Positions 7,204 through 15,100 of a stretch of 64,000 nt of DNA are shown here, piece by piece (position 1 is the first letter of the stretch; each line of letters begins with the position of its first letter). The DNA lies in NCBI RefSeq assembly GCF_023515955.1, contig NZ_CP097322.1, forward strand, positions 4,884,501 to 4,948,500, in the 5' to 3' direction. A program made the position numbers and the translations under genes. The notes below the pieces were generated by a model. That model had not been told where the DNA came from. It made no database searches and saw only the letters and a program-made list of their open reading frames with translations. This DNA comes from Streptomyces sp. RerS4 (GTDB lineage: Bacteria > Actinomycetota > Actinomycetes > Streptomycetales > Streptomycetaceae).

Positions 7204-8799
7204 ATGGCGGAGCTCACGATCCGGCCGGAGGAGATCCGGGACGCACTGGAGAACTTTGTCCAGTCGTACCAGCCGGACGCGGCCTCGCGCGAGGAGGTCG
7301 GAACGGTCAGCGTTGCCGGCGACGGCATCGCGAAGGTGGAGGGCCTGCCCTCCGCCATGGCGAACGAGCTGCTGAAGTTCGAGGACGGCACCCTCGGTCT
7401 CGCCCTCAACCTCGAGGAGCGCGAGATCGGTGCGATCGTCCTCGGCGAGTTCAGCGGTATCGAGGAGGGCCAGCCGGTGCAGCGCACCGGTGAGGTGCTC
7501 TCCGTAGGCGTCGGCGAGGGCTACCTCGGCCGCGTCGTCGACCCGCTCGGCAACCCGATCGACGGCCTCGGCGAGATCGCGACCGAAGGCCGTCGCGCCC
7601 TCGAACTGCAGGCCCCGGGCGTCATGGTCCGTAAGTCTGTGCACGAGCCCATGCAGACCGGCTACAAGGCCGTCGACGCGATGGTGCCGATCGGCCGTGG
7701 CCAGCGTCAGCTGATCATCGGTGACCGTCAGACCGGCAAGACCGCTCTGGCCGTCGACACGATCATCAACCAGCGCGACAACTGGCGCTCGGGCGACGTG
7801 AACAAGCAGGTCCGCTGCATCTACGTCGCCATCGGCCAGAAGGGCTCGACCATCGCGTCCGTTCGCGGCGCCCTGGAAGAGGCCGGCGCGCTCGAGTACA
7901 CGACGATCGTCGCCGCCCCGGCGTCCGACCCGGCCGGCTTCAAGTACCTGGCGCCCTACACCGGTTCCGCCATCGGCCAGCACTGGATGTACGCCGGCAA
8001 GCACGTCCTGATCATCTTCGACGACCTGTCGAAGCAGGCCGACGCCTACCGCGCCGTGTCGCTGCTGCTGCGCCGCCCGCCGGGCCGTGAGGCCTACCCG
8101 GGTGACGTCTTCTACCTGCACTCCCGTCTGCTGGAGCGTTGCGCGAAGCTCTCCGACGACATGGGCGCGGGCTCGATGACCGGTCTGCCGATCGTCGAGA
8201 CCAAGGCCAACGACGTCTCGGCGTTCATCCCGACCAACGTCATCTCCATCACCGACGGCCAGTGCTTCCTGGAGTCCGACCTGTTCAACGCGGGCCAGCG
8301 CCCGGCGCTGAACGTCGGTATCTCGGTCTCCCGCGTCGGTGGTTCCGCGCAGCACAAGGCCATGAAGCAGGTTTCCGGCCGTCTGCGCGTCGACCTGGCC
8401 CAGTACCGTGAGCTGGAGGCGTTCGCCGCCTTCGGTTCCGACCTGGACGCCGCCTCGAAGGCCTCGCTGGAGCGCGGCAAGCGCATGGTCGAGCTGCTGA
8501 AGCAGGGCCAGTACCAGCCGATGCCCGTCGAGGAGCAGGTCGTCTCCGTCTGGGCCGGCACCACCGGCAAGATGGACGACGTTCCGGTGAACGACATCCG
8601 TCGCTTCGAGTCGGAGCTGCTGGAGCACCTGCGCCGCGAGCGCAAGGACCTCCTCACCTCCATCGCCGACGGCGGCAAGATGTCGGACGACACCCTGTCC
8701 TCCATCGCCGACGCCATCGCCGGCTTCAAGCGGCAGTTCGAGACCTCGGACGGCAAGCTCCTGGGCGAGGACGCGCCGGCCGTCAACGTCTCCAAGTGA
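7204..8799 (+). CDS. atpA: F0F1 ATP synthase subunit alpha
   Basis: 531 aa. I chose ATG at 7204 (MAELTIRPEEI) with AAGGAG upstream; the frame is open back to 7120 but that part is low-quality sequence over the hairpin. Walker A is G173-D-R-Q-T-G-K-T, and A-I-G-Q-K-G-S-T follows. The arginine-finger segment S-V-S-R-V-G-G-S-A-Q is intact. Alpha carries the non-catalytic nucleotide sites and gives the arginine finger to beta. A short C-terminal extension, D-A-P-A-V-N-V-S-K, follows the usual end. Confidence 0.97.
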   Translation: MAELTIRPEEIRDALENFVQSYQPDAASREEVGTVSVAGDGIAKVEGLPSAMANELLKFEDGTLGLALNLEEREIGAIVLGEFSGIEEGQPVQRTGEVLSVGVGEGYLGRVVDPLGNPIDGLGEIATEGRRALELQAPGVMVRKSVHEPMQTGYKAVDAMVPIGRGQRQLIIGDRQTGKTALAVDTIINQRDNWRSGDVNKQVRCIYVAIGQKGSTIASVRGALEEAGALEYTTIVAAPASDPAGFKYLAPYTGSAIGQHWMYAGKHVLIIFDDLSKQADAYRAVSLLLRRPPGREAYPGDVFYLHSRLLERCAKLSDDMGAGSMTGLPIVETKANDVSAFIPTNVISITDGQCFLESDLFNAGQRPALNVGISVSRVGGSAQHKAMKQVSGRLRVDLAQYRELEAFAAFGSDLDAASKASLERGKRMVELLKQGQYQPMPVEEQVVSVWAGTTGKMDDVPVNDIRRFESELLEHLRRERKDLLTSIADGGKMSDDTLSSIADAIAGFKRQFETSDGKLLGEDAPAVNVSK

Positions 8800-8819
8800 C
8801 GACGGAAGGGACCTGACTC

Positions 8820-9737
8820 ATGGGAGCGCAGCTCCGGGTCTACAAGCGTCGCATCCGTGCCGTCACGGCGACCAAGAAGATCACCAAGGCGATGGAGATG
8901 ATCGCCGCCTCGCGCATCGTCAAGGCGCAGCGCAAGGTGGCGGCGTCGATGCCGTACGCGACCGAGCTCACCCGTGCGGTGACCGCGGTGGCGACCGGTT
9001 CGAACACCAAGCACGCCCTGACCACCGAGGTCGAGGCGCCGACCCGCGCCGCGGTCCTGCTCATCACGAGCGACCGCGGTCTGGCCGGCGGCTACTCCTC
9101 GAACGCCATCAAGCAGGCGGAGCGGCTCACCGAGCGGCTGCGCTCTGAGGGCAAGGACGTCGACGCCTACATCGTCGGCCGCAAGGGTGTCGCCTACTAC
9201 GGCTTCCGCGAGCGCAAGGTCGCGGACTCGTGGACCGGCTTCACCGACAGCCCGGCCTACGCCGACGCCAAGCGCGTCGCGGCGCCGCTGATCGAGGCCA
9301 TCCAGAAGGAAACGGCCGAGGGTGGCGTCGACGAGCTGCACATCGTCTTCACGGAATTCGTGTCGATGATGACGCAGAACGCGGTGGACGGCCGGATGCT
9401 GCCGCTCAGCCTCGACCAGGCTGCGGAGGAGAGTGGCACGAAGGGCGAGATCCTTCCGCTGTTCGACTTCGAGCCGTCGGCGGAGGACGTCCTCGACGCC
9501 CTGCTGCCGCGCTACGTCGAGAGCCGCATCTACAACGCACTGTTGCAGTCGGCCGCTTCCGAGCACGCCGCCCGCCGCCGTGCGATGAAGTCGGCGACCG
9601 ACAACGCCGGAGACCTCATCAAGAGCCTCTCCCGGCTTGCCAACGCGGCCCGCCAGGCCGAAATCACCCAGGAAATCAGCGAGATCGTCGGTGGCGCCAG
9701 CGCCATGGCCGACGCGACCGCGGGGAGTGACAAGTAA
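8820..9737 (+). CDS. atpG: F0F1 ATP synthase subunit gamma
   Basis: 305 aa, 20 bp after atpA, with GAAGGGA before the ATG. Central rotor shaft. The N-terminus M-G-A-Q-L-R-V-Y-K-R-R-I-R-A-V and the C-terminal helix ending near N-A-A-R-Q-A-E-I-T-Q-E-I-S-E-I-V-G-G-A fit the family. Its stop TAA shares one base with the atpD ATG (TAATG), so translation is coupled. Confidence 0.96.
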   Translation: MGAQLRVYKRRIRAVTATKKITKAMEMIAASRIVKAQRKVAASMPYATELTRAVTAVATGSNTKHALTTEVEAPTRAAVLLITSDRGLAGGYSSNAIKQAERLTERLRSEGKDVDAYIVGRKGVAYYGFRERKVADSWTGFTDSPAYADAKRVAAPLIEAIQKETAEGGVDELHIVFTEFVSMMTQNAVDGRMLPLSLDQAAEESGTKGEILPLFDFEPSAEDVLDALLPRYVESRIYNALLQSAASEHAARRRAMKSATDNAGDLIKSLSRLANAARQAEITQEISEIVGGASAMADATAGSDK

Positions 9738-11179
9738 TGACGACCTCTGTTGAGACGGCCGCCGCCACGGGCCGCGTCGCCCGGGTCATCGGCCCGGTCG
9801 TCGACGTGGAGTTCCCCGTCGACGCGATGCCCGAGATCTACAACGCCCTCAAGGTCCAGGTCGCCGACCCGGCCGAGGACGGCAAGCTCAAGACCCTGAC
9901 CCTCGAGGTCGCGCAGCACCTGGGTGACGGCCTCGTCCGTACCATCTCGATGCAGCCGACCGACGGCCTGGTCCGCCAGGCCCCGGTGACCGACACGGGC
10001 GAGGGCATCACCGTCCCCGTCGGTGACTTCACCAAGGGCAAGGTCTTCAACACCCTGGGTGAGGTGCTCAACTACCCCGAGGCGAACGCCGAGGTCACCG
10101 AGCGCTGGCCCATCCACCGCAAGGCCCCGAGCTTCGACGAGCTCGAGTCCAAGACGGAGATGTTCGAGACCGGCGTCAAGGTCATCGACCTTCTCACCCC
10201 GTACGTCAAGGGTGGAAAGATCGGTCTGTTCGGTGGTGCCGGTGTCGGCAAGACCGTTCTGATCCAGGAAATGATCTACCGCGTCGCCAACAACCACGAC
10301 GGTGTGTCGGTCTTCGCGGGCGTCGGTGAGCGTACCCGTGAGGGCAACGACCTCATCGAGGAGATGGGCGACTCGGGCGTCATCGACAAGACCGCCCTTG
10401 TCTTCGGCCAGATGGACGAGCCCCCGGGCACCCGTCTGCGCGTCGCGCTCGCCGGTCTGACCATGGCGGAGTACTTCCGCGATGTTCAGAAGCAGGACGT
10501 GCTGTTCTTCATCGACAACATCTTCCGGTACACCCAGGCGGGTTCCGAGGTGTCGACCCTGCTCGGCCGCATGCCCTCCGCGGTGGGTTACCAGCCGAAC
10601 CTGGCCGACGAGATGGGTCTCCTCCAGGAGCGCATCACCTCGACCCGTGGTCACTCGATCACCTCGATGCAGGCGATCTACGTCCCCGCGGACGACCTGA
10701 CCGACCCGGCGCCGGCGACCACCTTCGCCCACCTCGACGCGACGACGGTTCTCTCCCGTCCGATCTCCGAGAAGGGCATCTACCCGGCCGTGGACCCGCT
10801 GGACTCGACGTCCCGCATCCTCGACCCGCGGTACATCGCGGCGGACCACTACGCGGCCGCCATGCGTGTCAAGGGGATCCTGCAGAAGTACAAGGACCTC
10901 CAGGACATCATCGCGATCCTCGGTATCGACGAGCTGGGCGAGGAGGACAAGCTCGTTGTCCACCGTGCCCGTCGCGTCGAGCGCTTCCTGTCGCAGAACA
11001 CCCACGTCGCCAAGCAGTTCACCGGTGTGGACGGTTCGGACGTTCCGCTCGACGAGTCGATCACCGCGTTCAACGCGATCTGCGACGGTGACTACGACCA
11101 CTTCCCCGAGCAGGCGTTCTTCATGTGCGGTGGCATCGAGGACCTGAAGGCCAACGCCAAGGAGCTGGGCGTCTCCTGA
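9737..11179 (+). CDS. atpD: F0F1 ATP synthase subunit beta
   Basis: 480 aa. Catalytic subunit: P-loop G166-G-A-G-V-G-K-T, the G-E-R-T-R-E-G-N-D-L segment with the catalytic Glu, and the D-E-L-S-E-E-D-like lever region seen as D-E-L-G-E-E-D. The length is normal. It is followed by a 140-bp gap rich in hairpins before atpC. Confidence 0.98.
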   Translation: MTTSVETAAATGRVARVIGPVVDVEFPVDAMPEIYNALKVQVADPAEDGKLKTLTLEVAQHLGDGLVRTISMQPTDGLVRQAPVTDTGEGITVPVGDFTKGKVFNTLGEVLNYPEANAEVTERWPIHRKAPSFDELESKTEMFETGVKVIDLLTPYVKGGKIGLFGGAGVGKTVLIQEMIYRVANNHDGVSVFAGVGERTREGNDLIEEMGDSGVIDKTALVFGQMDEPPGTRLRVALAGLTMAEYFRDVQKQDVLFFIDNIFRYTQAGSEVSTLLGRMPSAVGYQPNLADEMGLLQERITSTRGHSITSMQAIYVPADDLTDPAPATTFAHLDATTVLSRPISEKGIYPAVDPLDSTSRILDPRYIAADHYAAAMRVKGILQKYKDLQDIIAILGIDELGEEDKLVVHRARRVERFLSQNTHVAKQFTGVDGSDVPLDESITAFNAICDGDYDHFPEQAFFMCGGIEDLKANAKELGVS

Positions 11180-11185
11180 TCCGGC

Positions 11186-11301
11186 GCGCTCCTCGCGGAG
11201 CGCATCCGGTTCGTACGTTTCACGGAGAGGGGCGGGTGTGTCCCGTCCCTCTCCCCACGCCCATTAGAATTTGACCCAACACCCGGCTGACCCGCCGGGT
11301 G
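11186..11301 (+). promoter_or_regulatory. three consecutive hairpins in the atpD-atpC gap
   Basis: Three inverted repeats follow one another. GCGCTCC/GGAGCGC with a 4-nt loop spans 11186-11203. A 13-bp stem with one G-U pair, GGAGAGGGGCGGG/CCCGTCCCTCTCC, spans 11224-11254. CACCCGGC/GCCGGGTG with a 6-nt loop spans 11280-11301 and ends 7 nt before the GAGGAG ribosome-binding site of atpC. None has a U-tract. They may reduce read-through or translation of atpC so that epsilon is made at 1 per F1. This is inference; the pairings are seen directly. Confidence 0.6.
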
Positions 11302-11319
11302 GTGACCCGAGGAGCCACC

Positions 11320-11694
11320 TTGGCTGCTGAGCTGCACGTCGAGCTGGTCGCGGCGGACCGTAATGTCTGGTCCGGTGAGGCCACTCTGGTCGTCGCCCGC
11401 ACCACGTCCGGCGACATCGGCGTCATGCCCGGTCACCAGCCGCTTCTCGGTGTGCTGGAATCGGGCCCGGTGACCATCCGCACCAGCGAGGGCAACACTG
11501 TCGTCGCCGCGGTGCACGGCGGATTCATCTCGTTCGCGGACAACAAGCTGTCCCTGCTGGCCGAGATCGCCGAGCTCGCGGACGAGATCGATGTCCAGCG
11601 TGCGGAGCGGGCACTGGAGCGCGCGAAGTCGGAGGCCGACGCGGCCGCCGAACGTCGCGCCGATGTCCGGCTGCGCGCGGTCGCGGGGCACTGA
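11320..11694 (+). CDS. atpC: F0F1 ATP synthase subunit epsilon
   Basis: 124 aa. I chose TTG at 11320 (protein starts MAAELHVELVAADRNVWSG) because GAGGAG lies 5 nt upstream; the in-frame start at 11299 would fall inside a hairpin. The beta-sandwich domain with G-D-I-G-V-M-P-G-H-Q-P-L-L is clear, followed by the two C-terminal helices (A-E-R-A-L-E-R-A-K-S-E-A). Epsilon couples the rotor to the c-ring and can inhibit hydrolysis. TTG is a weak start, which would lower its synthesis. Confidence 0.95.
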   Translation: MAAELHVELVAADRNVWSGEATLVVARTTSGDIGVMPGHQPLLGVLESGPVTIRTSEGNTVVAAVHGGFISFADNKLSLLAEIAELADEIDVQRAERALERAKSEADAAAERRADVRLRAVAGH

Positions 11695-11720
11695 GCCCCG
11701 TACCGAAGAGTTTGATACCT

Positions 11721-11764
11721 CAGCCGCGGCCCGTTCTGGAATTTTCCAGACCGGGTCGCGGCTG
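11721..11764 (+). terminator. terminator of the atp operon
   Basis: A 19-bp stem with one G-U pair and one mismatch: the arm starting CAGCCGCG at 11721-11739 pairs with the arm ending CGCGGCTG at 11746-11764, around a 6-nt AATTTT loop. It lies 27 bp after the atpC stop. There is no U-tract, which is common for Streptomyces terminators. Confidence 0.75.
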
Positions 11765-11841
11765 TGGCGATGTAGGTCCGGTACCGGACGCGTCCGGTGA
11801 CGGGCACGGTCGTATGCGGTTTTCGATGAGCGAGGAGGTCG

Positions 11842-12294
11842 GTGAAGATGCTCCTCGCTCTGCTTGTGAGCGGCCTGGTCGTAGCCCTGGTGGTGATCGG
11901 GCTGTTCGTGTTCGGCCTGCGCCGCAGACTGATCCAGCGCTCGGGCGGGACCTTCGACTGCAGCCTGCGCTGGGGCGTGGCCGACGAGCCCGACGTCTCG
12001 GGCAAGGGCTGGGTCTACGGGGTCGCCCGCTACAGCGGTGACCGGATCGAATGGTTCCGGGTGTTCTCGTACTCCCCGCGCCCGCGCCGGCTGCTGGAGC
12101 GTTCCTCCATCGAGGTGCTCGCCCGCCGCGCGCCCGAGGGCGAGGAAGAGCTGGCCCTGCTGTCCGACGCCGTCGTGCTCGGCTGTTCCCACCAGGGGAC
12201 GCGCCTGGAGCTGGCGATGAGCGAGGACGCGCTGACCGGCTTCCTGGCCTGGCTGGAGGCGGCGCCGCCCGGCCAGCGGGTGAACGTGGCTTAA
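11842..12294 (+). CDS. DUF2550 family membrane-anchored protein
   Basis: 150 aa. GTG at 11842 follows GAGGAGG; ATG at 11848 is an alternative. One N-terminal membrane helix (about residues 3-25, LALLVSGLVVALVVIGLFVFG) is followed by R-R-R and a cytoplasmic domain with S-G-G-T-F-D-C-S-L-R and W-F-R-V-F-S-Y-S-P-R-P. DUF2550 proteins are found right after atpC in many actinobacteria, including mycobacteria, and their function is unknown. It has its own leader after the atp terminator but may be transcribed by read-through. Confidence 0.85.
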   Translation: MKMLLALLVSGLVVALVVIGLFVFGLRRRLIQRSGGTFDCSLRWGVADEPDVSGKGWVYGVARYSGDRIEWFRVFSYSPRPRRLLERSSIEVLARRAPEGEEELALLSDAVVLGCSHQGTRLELAMSEDALTGFLAWLEAAPPGQRVNVA

Positions 12295-12300
12295 AGGAAT

Positions 12301-12340
12301 GAAGCCGGGGCGACGGGGGCGGACCCGTCTCCCCGGCTTC
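12301..12340. terminator. bidirectional terminator between DUF2550 gene and chiC
   Basis: GAAGCCGGGG-C-GACGGG at 12301-12317 pairs with CCCGTCTCCCCGGCTTC at 12324-12340: 17 bp with one mismatch and a 6-nt loop. It lies 6 bp after the DUF2550 stop and 50 bp after the end of chiC on the other strand, so it can serve both converging genes. Confidence 0.8.
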
Positions 12341-12389
12341 GGCCTTGTCCCGCACCACGCGCGGGGGCAGCACCGGAACGTGCGTGGGG

Positions 12390-14237
12390 TTACCGCAGGC
12401 CGGTGTGGATCGCGTTCGCCAGTTCGCCGTTGGTGGTGTCGCCGCTGAACTCCCAGAAGAAGGCGCCCCTGAGGCCCTGGCTCTTGGTCCAGCTCATCTT
12501 TCCGGCGATGGTGGCCGGGGTGTCGTAGCTCCACCAGTTGCTGCCGCACTTGGCGTAGGCGGTGCCGGCGATGGTGCCGGTGGCCGGGCAGCTGTTCTTC
12601 AGCACCTTGTAGTCCTCGATGCCCTGCTCGTACGTGCCCTGCGCCGGCCCGGTGGCGGTGCCGCCGGGCGTGGCCTGGGTGACGCCCGTCCAGCCGCGGC
12701 CGTAGAAGCCGATGCCGAGGTTGAGCTTCGAGCCGGGGATGCCCTTGCCCTTGAGCTTGGTGATGGCGGCCTCGGAGTTGAAGCCGTCCTGCGGGATGCC
12801 GGCGTAGGCCGTGAGCGGGGAGTGCGGGGCGGTCGGGCCCTGCGCCGCCCAGGCGCCGAAGAAGTCGTACGTCATGACGTTGTAGAAGTCGACGTACTGG
12901 GCCGCGCCCGCGTAGTCGGCCACGTCGAGCTTGCCGCCGTTGGAGCCGTCGGCGGAGATGGCGGCGGTGACCAGGTTGTTCGCGCCGAACTTGGCGCGCA
13001 TGGCCTGCATCATGTTCTTGAGGGCGGCCGCGCCGCTGGTGTCGCAGGACAGGCCGCAGGCGTTCGGGTACTCCCAGTCCAGGTCGATGCCGTCGAAGAC
13101 GTCGGCCCAGCGCGGGTCCTCCACCAGGTCATAGCAGGACTGGGCGAAGGCGGCGGGGTTCTGCGCGGCCTGGCCGAAGCCGCCGGACCAGGTCCAGCCG
13201 CCGAAGGACCACAGCACCTTGATGTGCGGGTACTTCGCCTTGAGCTTGCGCAGCTGGTTGAAGTTGCCGCGCAGCGGCTGGTCCCAGGTGTCGGCGACGC
13301 CGTCGACGCTCTGGTCGGCGGTGTAGGCCTTGTCGTAGTCGGCGTAGGCGTCACCGATGGTGCACCGGCCGCCCTGGACGTTGCCGAAGGCGTAGTTGAT
13401 GTGGGTGATCTTCGCGGCCGAGCCGGAGGTGTCCAGGTTCTTCACGTGGTAGTTGCGCCCGTAGACGCCCCACTCGGTGAAGTAGCCCAGCTTGACCTTG
13501 TCGCCCGGGTTCGGCGGGTCGACCACGCCGCCCGAGGTGGTGATCGACACGGTGGCGGAGGACGCGCCGGTCTGGTCGGCGGTGTCACGGGCGACCACGC
13601 GGTAGCTGTACGTGGTGCCCTTGGTCAGGCCGCTCTGGGCGAGGGTGGTGCCGGTGACCGTGGCGATCTTGGCGCCGTCGCGGTGGACGTCGTAGTTCTT
13701 GACGCCCTTGTCGTCGGTGGCGGCGGCCCAGCTCAGGGTCAGCGAGGTCTCGGTGATGTTCGAGGCCTGGGGGGCGCCGGGGGCCGAGGGGGGAGCGTCG
13801 CCGGGCTGGGTGCCGCCGTCACAGGAGCCGCCGTTGATCTTGCAGCCGCTCGGGGCGCCGGGGCCGCTGCCGTTGAAGCCGAAGCTGACGCTGGCGCCGG
13901 GGGCGAGGGTGCCGTTCCAGCCGACGTTCTTGGCCGTCCAGTGCGTGCCCGAGCTGGTGACGGTGGCGTCCCAGGCCGAGGTGACCTGGGTGCCGCTCGG
14001 GTAGTCCCACTCCACGGTCCAGCTGTTGATGGTCGTGGTGCCGGTGTTCTTCACCGTCCACTTGCCCTCGAAGCCGGATCCCCAGTCGGAGACCTTGGTG
14101 TAGGTGGCGCTCGCGGCGGTGGCCGCCTGCGCCGGCCCGGCGAGGCCGACCATCGCGGCGGCGGGCAGGGCGAGGGCGGCCACCGTGGCGGCCAGCCTTC
14201 TGAAGAATCGGACGCGTCGTGGGGGTGCTGTGCTCAA
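12390..14237 (-). CDS. chiC: secreted chitinase, CBM2-FnIII-GH18 (ChiC type)
   Basis: 615 aa. A signal peptide of about 38 aa (V-R-F-F-R-R-L then a hydrophobic stretch ending G-P-A-Q-A) is followed by a family-2 carbohydrate-binding module (about 40-145, with W-T-V-K-N-T-G and S-W-T-V-E-W), a Gly/Pro linker, a fibronectin-III domain (about 165-250) and a GH18 catalytic domain (about 265-615). The catalytic D-G-I-D-L-D-W-E-Y-P motif is intact, with Glu389 as the acid. It hydrolyses chitin outside the cell. The domain order and the linked chiS/chiR genes match ChiC of S. lividans/S. coelicolor. Its promoter carries DasR-type repeats (separate entry). Confidence 0.95.
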   Translation of the reverse strand: MSTAPPRRVRFFRRLAATVAALALPAAAMVGLAGPAQAATAASATYTKVSDWGSGFEGKWTVKNTGTTTINSWTVEWDYPSGTQVTSAWDATVTSSGTHWTAKNVGWNGTLAPGASVSFGFNGSGPGAPSGCKINGGSCDGGTQPGDAPPSAPGAPQASNITETSLTLSWAAATDDKGVKNYDVHRDGAKIATVTGTTLAQSGLTKGTTYSYRVVARDTADQTGASSATVSITTSGGVVDPPNPGDKVKLGYFTEWGVYGRNYHVKNLDTSGSAAKITHINYAFGNVQGGRCTIGDAYADYDKAYTADQSVDGVADTWDQPLRGNFNQLRKLKAKYPHIKVLWSFGGWTWSGGFGQAAQNPAAFAQSCYDLVEDPRWADVFDGIDLDWEYPNACGLSCDTSGAAALKNMMQAMRAKFGANNLVTAAISADGSNGGKLDVADYAGAAQYVDFYNVMTYDFFGAWAAQGPTAPHSPLTAYAGIPQDGFNSEAAITKLKGKGIPGSKLNLGIGFYGRGWTGVTQATPGGTATGPAQGTYEQGIEDYKVLKNSCPATGTIAGTAYAKCGSNWWSYDTPATIAGKMSWTKSQGLRGAFFWEFSGDTTNGELANAIHTGLR

Positions 14238-14340
14238 GGGTGCTCCTCCGTAGGTCCGTAGCCGCCGTGGGGCCGACCGCTACCGGGGATGGGACCTGCG
14301 CCGCCCGTGAGCACGCTCCGACACGATCTTTTGTCATGGC

Positions 14341-14405
14341 ACGCTCACCACAGTGTTGCGGTGAGCGTAGAAAGGTCTGTACCAACCGTCAAGAGGTCCA
14401 GACCT
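14341..14405 (-). promoter_or_regulatory. chiC promoter with two DasR (dre)-type direct repeats and a downstream palindrome
   Basis: Read on the minus strand, AGGTCTGGACCT (14394-14405) and TGGTACAGACCT (14373-14384) are 12-bp repeats with start points 21 bp apart. Both fit the Streptomyces chitinase repeat/dre consensus, close to TGGTCTAGACCA. Between them lies a -35 TTGACG (14387-14392), and 17 nt further a -10 TACGCT (14364-14369). Just past the -10 is a 9-bp inverted repeat ACGCTCACC/GGTGAGCGT (14341-14368). DasR bound to GlcNAc-repressible dre sites is established for chitinases. The palindrome could be the ChiR site, which is inference. Confidence 0.82.
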
Positions 14406-14422
14406 CATCTCGGAAAGGCCGG

Positions 14423-15100
14423 CTAGAACCCGGGCTGGATCCCCAACTCCTGTGCCAGGACGGCCGCTTGGACCCGACTTCGCAGCTCCAACTTGCCCAG
14501 CAGCCGGCTGACGTGCGTCTTCGCCGTGGCCTCCGCCATCTCCAGCCGCGCCGCGATCTCCGCGTTCGACAGCCCCTCGCCGAGCGCCGCCAGCACCTCC
14601 CGCTCCCGCGGCGTCAACGAGGCCACGGCCGCCTCCGTCTCCGGCCGTACCGAAGGACGCACCGCCGTGGGAGCCGCGAACTCGGCGATCAGCCGCCGGG
14701 TCACCGCCGGCGCGATCAGCCCCTCGCCGCGCGCCACCGTGCGCACCGCCGCCACCAGCTCCGCCGCGTCCGCGTCCTTCAGCAGGAAGCCCGAGGCCCC
14801 CGCCCGCAGGGCCCCGAAGACGTACTCGTCCAGATCGAACGTGGTCAGCACGAGGACGTCGGCCAGCCCTTCCGCGACCACCTCGCGGGTGGCCGAAACC
14901 CCGTCCATCCGGGGCATCTGCACGTCCATGAGGACCAGGTCCGGGCGCAGCTCGCGGGCCAGGCGCACCGCCTCCTCGCCGTCGGCGGCCTCGCCCACCA
15001 CCTCGATGTCGCCCGCGCTGCGCAGGATCAACACCAGGCCCGCGCGTACCGCGCTCTGGTCCTCGGCCACCAGGACCCGGATTCCGGCCCGCTCGGTCAT
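14423..15100 (-). CDS. chiR: NarL/FixJ-family response regulator (ChiR)
   Basis: 225 aa. Receiver domain (V-L-V-A-E-D-Q, phospho-acceptor Asp in L-V-L-M-D-V-Q-M-P, Lys in F-L-L-K-D), then a LuxR-type HTH with L-T-P-R-E-R-E-V-L and S-N-A-E-I-A-A-R-L. Its ATG overlaps the sensor-kinase stop by four bases (ATGA), so the two are translationally coupled. Position directly upstream of chiC on the same strand identifies it as ChiR, known to be needed for chitin induction of chiC. Confidence 0.92.
   Translation of the reverse strand: MTERAGIRVLVAEDQSAVRAGLVLILRSAGDIEVVGEAADGEEAVRLARELRPDLVLMDVQMPRMDGVSATREVVAEGLADVLVLTTFDLDEYVFGALRAGASGFLLKDADAAELVAAVRTVARGEGLIAPAVTRRLIAEFAAPTAVRPSVRPETEAAVASLTPREREVLAALGEGLSNAEIAARLEMAEATAKTHVSRLLGKLELRSRVQAAVLAQELGIQPGF

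Noticed and set aside
12345..14261. Plus-strand Val/Gly/Ala frame opposite chiC
   Set aside because: Complement of chiC; chiC has a signal peptide, three recognised domains and a promoter on the minus strand.
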